Shown here: positions 44,044 to 48,653 of the stretch, one piece after another | Layout of the letters: the number at the start of each line of letters is the position of its first letter | How positions within the stretch are numbered: position 1 is the first letter of the stretch | Origin: Ignavibacteriota bacterium | GTDB taxonomy: Bacteria > Bacteroidota > Ignavibacteria > UBA10030 | Reading direction: 5' to 3' | DNA: 48,653 nt | Assembly: GCA_003155495.1 (NCBI GenBank) | Contig: PMDB01000076.1 | Location: 1 to 48,653, forward strand | Made by a program: the position numbers and the translations under genes | The notes under the pieces: model-generated | The model's database searches: none | Told to the model about the DNA's origin: nothing | Seen by the model: only the letters and a program-made list of their open reading frames with translations

Positions 44044-44574
44044 TTATTGATCGTCATGAACTTTTGTTAGATATTCTTGGAATGTGTACTGAGTATAATA
44101 TTTTCCGCTAATGTATTTCAGATAACGAATAAATTTTTCTGGCTCTCTATATCCGCTAAATCGTGAGATGAGTTGAAATCGTTTATCATATACCATTATT
44201 GTCGGATACCCTTCCACGCGTAACATTTTTGCCCATTCTTGATCTGTGTACTGATTCGTGCCATTCGTTATCAAATTGGCTGATTCAGCATTGAGTTTGA
44301 CTAGTTCAAAACTCGCTGCAAGTAATTGTTGAACTTGCGGATGGCCATACACCTCTCGATCCATTTTCTTACACCACCCGCACCAGTCAGTATAGACATC
44401 AACCAGCATATACTTTCCTGAAGCATGTGTTGCAGCAACGCCTTCATTCCATTGATGCCATCGAAGCGATGCAAGTTCTTCATTCGTCTGTGCAAATATA
44501 ACTACTAAGGGAAGAAAGAAACACGCACACAAAATGTATGACCATTGATACATAATAATTTTTCGCCGCAGCAT
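44044..44574 (-). CDS. Exported thioredoxin-fold protein
   Basis: A 176-residue thioredoxin-like protein with an N-terminal signal peptide (MLRRKIIMYQWSYILCACFF). The start at 44574 is supported by AAGGTG four nt upstream. The active site is CGWC in YTDWCGWCKKMD and the cis-Pro is in VEGYPTIMVYD. It is the thioredoxin_7/DsbD-C-terminal type seen in periplasmic thiol proteins, so likely a disulfide reductase or oxidase outside the cytoplasm. Partner unknown. It lies 74 nt after the citrate synthase stop on the same strand; separate transcription is likely. Confidence 0.88.
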   Translation of the reverse strand: MLRRKIIMYQWSYILCACFFLPLVVIFAQTNEELASLRWHQWNEGVAATHASGKYMLVDVYTDWCGWCKKMDREVYGHPQVQQLLAASFELVKLNAESANLITNGTNQYTDQEWAKMLRVEGYPTIMVYDKRFQLISRFSGYREPEKFIRYLKYISGKYYTQYTFQEYLTKVHDDQ

Positions 44575-44648
44575 ATCACCTTTTTCTATAAGAAAGAACC
44601 TCTATTTCTAATTATTCTCTTAGACGAAATAAAAAGAAACTAACATTC

Positions 44649-45932
44649 TTAGACTCGTTCACGGAACGGCGTATAATGAGTCAATGTTCGCCCGGTATAC
44701 ACCTGACGCGGACGATAAATACGGCTGTCCTTTGCGTCATGGATCTCCTTAAAATTCGCTATCCATCCCGGCATACGCCCGATCGCAAACATCACTGTGT
44801 ACATACTGAGCGGTATTCCGATAGCCCGCATAATAATACCACTGTAAAAATCGACATTGGGATACAATTTTCGATCAATAAAATATGGATCGCTCAATGC
44901 ACCTTCTTCCAAACGTTTAGCAATATCAAGTAGCGGATCTTTCCTCTTCAACACAGCTAGCAACTCGTCGCATTTCTTCTTAATGATACGCGCTCGCGGA
45001 TCGTAATTCTTATAGATACGATGTCCGAATCCCATCAGCCGTTTTCCCGACGTTTTATCTTTTGCCGCTTCGATGAATCGTGATCCGTTGTCGCCTGACT
45101 TATGGATATCCTCAAGCATTTCAAGAACAGCCTGATTTGCGCCACCATGAAGAGGACCCCAGAGAGCACACACACCGGCCGCGGCACTAGCGAATAAATT
45201 TGCTTGACTTGATGCCACCATGCGGACTGTCGAAGTAGAACAATTCTGTTCGTGATCCGCATGTAACAGGAAAATGAGATCGAGCGCATTCACCACTTCG
45301 GGCTGTAATTCATAATCCTCATACGGTTCAGAGAACATCATATGGAGAAAGTTTGCTGTGTACTTGTATATAGGTTTGGGATAAATGATCGGAAGTCCAA
45401 GCGATTTCCGATAGGAGAAAGCCGCTATCGTGCGTACTTGAGAAAGAAGTCGCGCAGCTTGCGTTAGAAAAACTTCATCAGGGTTCAATACTTCAGGAAG
45501 GAAACATCCTGCAGCATTGATCATAGACGAAAGAATTGCCATTGGATGTGCATGTGTAGGAAATCCCTCGAAATGAAATTTCATGTCTTCGTGAAGCATC
45601 TCATTTTTTGTCAAAAGACTTGAAAAGTCTTTTATTTCCTGAGAATTCGGCAACTTGCCGTAGATAATAAGGTAAGCAGTCTCAACGAACGTCGATTTCT
45701 CTGCCAACTCTTCTATGGGTATGCCGCGGTAACGGAGGATTCCTTTTTCACCATCAATGAAGGTAATGTTGCTAAGGCAAGAACCGGTGTTTCCATATCC
45801 TTCATCCAGAGTAATATATCCTGTCTTGCTTCGAAGTGTCGAGATATCAAGCGAGTGTTCATCTTCTGAACCCACAACAATCGGAAATTCGTACACCTTG
45901 CTATCCAATTCGAGTTTGGCAACTTTGCTCAT
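44649..45932 (-). CDS. gltA: Citrate synthase
   Basis: Condenses oxaloacetate and acetyl-CoA at the entry to the TCA cycle. The second ATG (45932, [10 protein letters not shown]) is chosen because AAGGA lies 6 nt before it and touches the first ATG. The protein has about 427 residues, like the hexameric proteobacterial type. Catalytic residues are seen in [13 protein letters not shown] (His), [15 protein letters not shown] (His and substrate Arg) and [10 protein letters not shown] (Asp). An N-terminal beta domain is present ([13 protein letters not shown], then [13 protein letters not shown]). Monocistronic by spacing. Confidence 0.96.
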   Translation of the reverse strand: MSKVAKLELDSKVYEFPIVVGSEDEHSLDISTLRSKTGYITLDEGYGNTGSCLSNITFIDGEKGILRYRGIPIEELAEKSTFVETAYLIIYGKLPNSQEIKDFSSLLTKNEMLHEDMKFHFEGFPTHAHPMAILSSMINAAGCFLPEVLNPDEVFLTQAARLLSQVRTIAAFSYRKSLGLPIIYPKPIYKYTANFLHMMFSEPYEDYELQPEVVNALDLIFLLHADHEQNCSTSTVRMVASSQANLFASAAAGVCALWGPLHGGANQAVLEMLEDIHKSGDNGSRFIEAAKDKTSGKRLMGFGHRIYKNYDPRARIIKKKCDELLAVLKRKDPLLDIAKRLEEGALSDPYFIDRKLYPNVDFYSGIIMRAIGIPLSMYTVMFAIGRMPGWIANFKEIHDAKDSRIYRPRQVYTGRTLTHYTPFRERV

Positions 45933-46035
45933 GTCCATTCCTTATCCAAATATTGGTCTTCATTCCACAACAATAAATACTTATTCTCATCGAGGAAAAA
46001 TGATATTCCAATTCTCTCAACGACTGATTCTTTTT

Positions 46036-46419
46036 CTATTTCTCCAATTTCACTAAAATATCTTCCAGGAATTCTTTCACTTCGATCATCTCTTTTTTGA
46101 TTTCTTCGTCCTGAATTTTTTTCTTCTGCGGAACGTTGATCAATTCGAGTTGTTCTCCGGTATCGGGTTCCGGGATAAATTCTTTCATCACCTGCTTGGC
46201 GCCTTCGATGGTGTACTTTTCATCTCGCAGCAATTGCTTGATGTGTATAATGAGCTTGATGTCTTTGTTTGTGTAGATACGGTTGCCGGCGCGGTTCTTT
46301 GCGGGCTTGAGTTCCGGAAATTCTGTCTCCCAGTAACGCAACACGTACTGCTCTAGTCCGGTGATCTTGCTGACTTCGCTGATAGAATAATAGAGCTTCT
46401 TGATGCTGGAATGTTTCAT
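46036..46419 (-). CDS. MerR-family transcriptional regulator
   Basis: A 127-residue DNA-binding protein. The start at 46419 is chosen for GAGGTG five nt before it. The winged helix of the MerR type opens the protein: YYSISEVSKITGLEQYVLRYWETEFPEL, then NRAGNRIYTNKDI. The dimer helix follows (IHIKQLLRDEKYTIEGAKQVM). The effector domain is absent: the C-terminus is only a charged coiled coil, the short form common in Bacteroidota/Chlorobiota. Target genes are unknown. An inverted repeat 44-75 nt upstream may be its own operator. Confidence 0.9.
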   Translation of the reverse strand: MKHSSIKKLYYSISEVSKITGLEQYVLRYWETEFPELKPAKNRAGNRIYTNKDIKLIIHIKQLLRDEKYTIEGAKQVMKEFIPEPDTGEQLELINVPQKKKIQDEEIKKEMIEVKEFLEDILVKLEK

Positions 46420-46462
46420 AGACACCTCATTCATAATTCAGTTACTCGAAGAAAAAGTAGTA

Positions 46463-46494
46463 AATGTTGCAGTGGTTTACAATCGGGCAACATT
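46463..46494. promoter_or_regulatory. Inverted repeat upstream of the merR-type gene
   Basis: AATGTTGC (46463-46470) and GCAACATT (46487-46494), 16-nt spacer, between the divergent-facing edges of the merR-type gene and hpnD's 3' end. Spacing is compatible with a MerR-type operator over a promoter, but no consensus -35/-10 pair was fitted with confidence. Confidence 0.35.
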
Positions 46495-46550
46495 GTAACT
46501 CTTGTGTCATACTGATATTGAGAGAACCATTGGAAGGTTTTCATTTCCAC

Positions 46551-47435
46551 CTACGCAGGGAGCTCTGTGTGAATGTAGCGGTGGAAATTCTTAGGAAAAT
46601 TCTTCCGCAGCTGCAGAGCCATCGCAACAAGAATTTTCAACGGTGAAGACAGCCGGATGCGTTTAGCGAAAACATCGTATTGAGCACGCTCGATACGAAG
46701 AAGAAGTAGGTAATAGATGTTTCCCATCGTACGGGCGGCGGTAAAAAGCGTTTTGTCTTCTTCGGAAAGACATGCTTTTGCGCGGCGAAAATATTCGTGA
46801 GCGCGTTCGCATTCGAATTTCATCAATTCAACAAAGCGATTGTTATATGTCAAGTTCAACAATTCTTCTTCAGAATAACTGAACTTCCTTAAATCTTCCA
46901 ACGGCAAATAAATGCGTCCGTTCTTGGCATCGGCTTTGATGTCGCGCAGAATGTTTGTCAGCTGCAATGCTTTTCCAAGGTTGATAGCGTACTGTTTCGT
47001 CTTCTCGTTTGTATAACCGAAGACTTCTGCACAAATCAATCCGACCGTAGACGCGGCACGGTAACAATACTGCTCCAATTCAATGAACGTGCCGTACCGA
47101 GTGTTCCTTAAATCCATTTCCATCCCCTTAATCAATTCATAGAAATGTTCTATAGGGATATGAAACCGATGAATAATGGCGGCGAGCCTGTTTAACAGAG
47201 AGTAACGCGAAACGCCGTAGAGCGATCTCTTGAGTTCCTCCGTCCACTGCAGCAGCAGTGCATGCTTTTCTTTTTCGTCTCCCGCTTCATCGACAATATC
47301 ATCGGTGAAGCGACAAAATGCGTAGATGGTTTCGATGGCGTCGCGTTTCGGACGCGGCAAAATGAGGAATGAGTAATAAAAACTGCTCTTTCGATTCTGC
47401 GAGAAATTCGGTATGACAGATGCTGCTGTTTGCAC
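46551..47435 (-). CDS. hpnD: Presqualene diphosphate synthase HpnD-like
   Basis: A 294-residue trans-isoprenyl diphosphate synthase of the squalene/phytoene synthase fold, expected to join two farnesyl diphosphates to presqualene diphosphate. The first Asp-rich motif is DDIVDE in FCRFTDDIVDEAGDE. The second region is LTNILRDIKADAKNGRIYLP. The order HpnC-HpnD (transcribed towards 46551) and 9-nt spacing match hopanoid-type squalene pathways. The start is GTG. CrtB-type phytoene synthase is an alternative, but adjacency to HpnC favours HpnD. The third enzyme, HpnE, is not in this window. Confidence 0.87.
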   Translation of the reverse strand: MQTAASVIPNFSQNRKSSFYYSFLILPRPKRDAIETIYAFCRFTDDIVDEAGDEKEKHALLLQWTEELKRSLYGVSRYSLLNRLAAIIHRFHIPIEHFYELIKGMEMDLRNTRYGTFIELEQYCYRAASTVGLICAEVFGYTNEKTKQYAINLGKALQLTNILRDIKADAKNGRIYLPLEDLRKFSYSEEELLNLTYNNRFVELMKFECERAHEYFRRAKACLSEEDKTLFTAARTMGNIYYLLLLRIERAQYDVFAKRIRLSSPLKILVAMALQLRKNFPKNFHRYIHTELPA

Positions 47436-47444
47436 GATTCTAAG

Positions 47445-48323
47445 TTACGATAAAAAAGAACGAAAGAGAAGTCCCAGTTTGTCTAACGTACTCAGTGCAG
47501 GACGTTGTATCAGCACATTATAATCCTGTTTGTGTATTTTCTGCAAAATTCGTGTGCCGCCATTCCACGTAAGCCTCAACTCCCGCGATAGGTCTTTTCC
47601 AATCCTCGATAATAACGGCTTTCCCTCTACAAAAAATTCTGCTGTTCGTTGAACTTGAAATACCATCAATTTGCGGAACCGGTTGTCAAATTTCCGTTCT
47701 AACAAATCCTGTTCGGAATAGGCAAATTCTTCCAGATCCTCCAACGGAAGGTAGATGCGGTCTTTTTGCAAATCCACAGATATATCCTGCCAGAAATTTG
47801 TTAATTGGAGCGCGGTGCAGATATGATCAGAAAGTTCCATCATCGTTTCGCTCCGGTAATTGAACAAGATCAGAACCAATCTCCCGATAGGATTTGCGGA
47901 GTGGCAACAGTATTCCAGCACTTCCTCAAATGTTTTGTACCGTTTCACCGTGACGTCTGATCGGAAAGCCGTAAGAAGATTTTGAAACAATTCGACAGGA
48001 ATTTGAAAACGCTCCACTGTTTCAGCTAAGGCGGCAAAGACACGATGCGTCGGATTACCGTTATAGCATTCATCAAGATACTGTCCCCACTGGTTGAGGT
48101 TGTCCATCCGTTCGGCGAGAGTGTAGCCCGGCTCATCGGCATAATCATCGGCGATACGGGCAAAAGCATAAATTGCCCAAATGTACTTTCGAATTTCTTT
48201 TGGAACGAACCAAGAGGCAATAGGAAAATTTTCGTAATGATTTCGTGCAATCTGTTCACAGTATCGAAACCCTTCTTCCGATGACCAGTGTTGTTTTTTA
48301 GTATAAAGTTTTGACTCGCGCAT
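47445..48323 (-). CDS. hpnC: Hydroxysqualene synthase HpnC-like
   Basis: A 292-residue squalene/phytoene synthase-fold enzyme. The HpnC-typical opening ARNHYENFPIASWFVP is present. Asp-rich motifs: ARIADDYADE and LTNFWQDISVDLQKDRIYLP. It should turn presqualene diphosphate into hydroxysqualene for HpnE. It lies upstream of hpnD by 9 nt in one operon. The sequence is clearly paralogous to hpnD through the region DRIYLPLEDLEEFAYSEQDL (GRIYLPLEDLRKFSYSEEEL in hpnD). Confidence 0.9.
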   Translation of the reverse strand: MRESKLYTKKQHWSSEEGFRYCEQIARNHYENFPIASWFVPKEIRKYIWAIYAFARIADDYADEPGYTLAERMDNLNQWGQYLDECYNGNPTHRVFAALAETVERFQIPVELFQNLLTAFRSDVTVKRYKTFEEVLEYCCHSANPIGRLVLILFNYRSETMMELSDHICTALQLTNFWQDISVDLQKDRIYLPLEDLEEFAYSEQDLLERKFDNRFRKLMVFQVQRTAEFFVEGKPLLSRIGKDLSRELRLTWNGGTRILQKIHKQDYNVLIQRPALSTLDKLGLLFRSFLS

Positions 48324-48580
48324 GCTTAAGAGGATAACAGGAATACATTTCTATAGAACCAATATGAGAAACGGCGGCGGGAAAAGCAAGCGACATGTAT
48401 TCCAATCAATCACAGCTTTAGAATATCTTACAGAGATGATTTTGATGGGTCAAATGTGCGTTTGAAGCTACGGAATGTTTTGGCTCACATTTTTAGTAAG
48501 TGCTATTTAACCTGCTCGATAAGATCCATCCGATTATGACTTTGAAAGCAAACTACAACACTCAGTGCTTTTTTAATAAA

Positions 48581-48653
48581 TTATCGCTGCTTCTTTTTCC
48601 ACCACCGATTGAGCCGCTCGCGTATGTCTTTTTCCCTGCCAAGATCGGTGGGC
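48581..48653 (-). CDS. 3' end of an unidentified gene (cut by the window edge)
   Basis: The minus strand is open from the window edge to a TAA at 48583-48581, giving a C-terminus PTDLGREKDIRERLNRWWKKKQR. The composition is protein-like (charged, amphipathic, basic end), but 23 residues are too few to identify. The 257 nt between it and hpnC hold no other gene that I can see. Confidence 0.5.
   Translation of the reverse strand, partial: PTDLGREKDIRERLNRWWKKKQR

Overview
The window suggests a deep-branching member of the Bacteroidota/Chlorobiota (FCB) group, probably near Ignavibacteria or a related lineage; this is inferred from gene content, not proven. Supporting content: DUF4175 and DUF4159 envelope genes, a FecR/ECF sigma/STN-type TonB receptor set, many lipoproteins with a Cys just after a short hydrophobic segment, a three-enzyme AmmeMemoRadiSam set, and hpnC/hpnD. 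G+C looks low-to-mid 40s by eye. Shine-Dalgarno sites are common. Four sites fit a TTGA..-N17-TATA.. promoter, unlike the TTTG/TAnnTTTG promoters known from Bacteroidia and Flavobacteriia.

Layout. (1) 1-3155: ammonium uptake, amt - glnK - amt, ending in a strong terminator. (2) 3236-5470: a compact 2.2-kb element with perfect 19-bp terminal inverted repeats, exactly abutted on both sides by a 17-bp direct repeat with one mismatch. It carries three genes of unknown function, a leaderless promoter, a structured RNA with a possible pseudoknot, an array of hairpins and an operator-embedded promoter, but no recognisable transposase. This is one of the two most interesting regions. (3) 5634-14856: prfC, a metallo-beta-lactamase-fold/DUF4412 pair, and an AddAB-like recombination helicase-nuclease pair. 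(4) 15012-20308: accessory region with a probable promoter-driven small RNA convergent with a twice-frameshifted DUF3800 gene, a RAYT transposase carrying REP-like palindromes in and beside its reading frame, and a single-chain restriction-modification enzyme overlapping a RadC-N-terminal-like protein. (5) 20499-33528: DUF4175/DUF4159 envelope pair, AmmeMemoRadiSam operon with a membrane spermidine-synthase-like protein, a secreted HExxH protein, an EamA transporter and a Sel1-repeat protein.

(6) 33664-42225: a second accessory island. It lies between a decayed duplicate of the first ~110 bp of ettA (33664-33793, early stop) and intact ettA (42226). Inside are an ECF sigma factor, divergent serpin lipoprotein, Ig-like lipoprotein, small lipoprotein, FecR-type anti-sigma factor, STN-containing TonB-dependent receptor and a DUF6174-like lipoprotein. 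Together they look like a complete cell-surface signalling circuit linked to a surface protease inhibitor.

(7) 42226-48653: core genes ettA, an exported thioredoxin-fold protein, citrate synthase, a MerR-type regulator, and hpnD/hpnC for squalene synthesis, with a 3' fragment of a further gene at the right edge.
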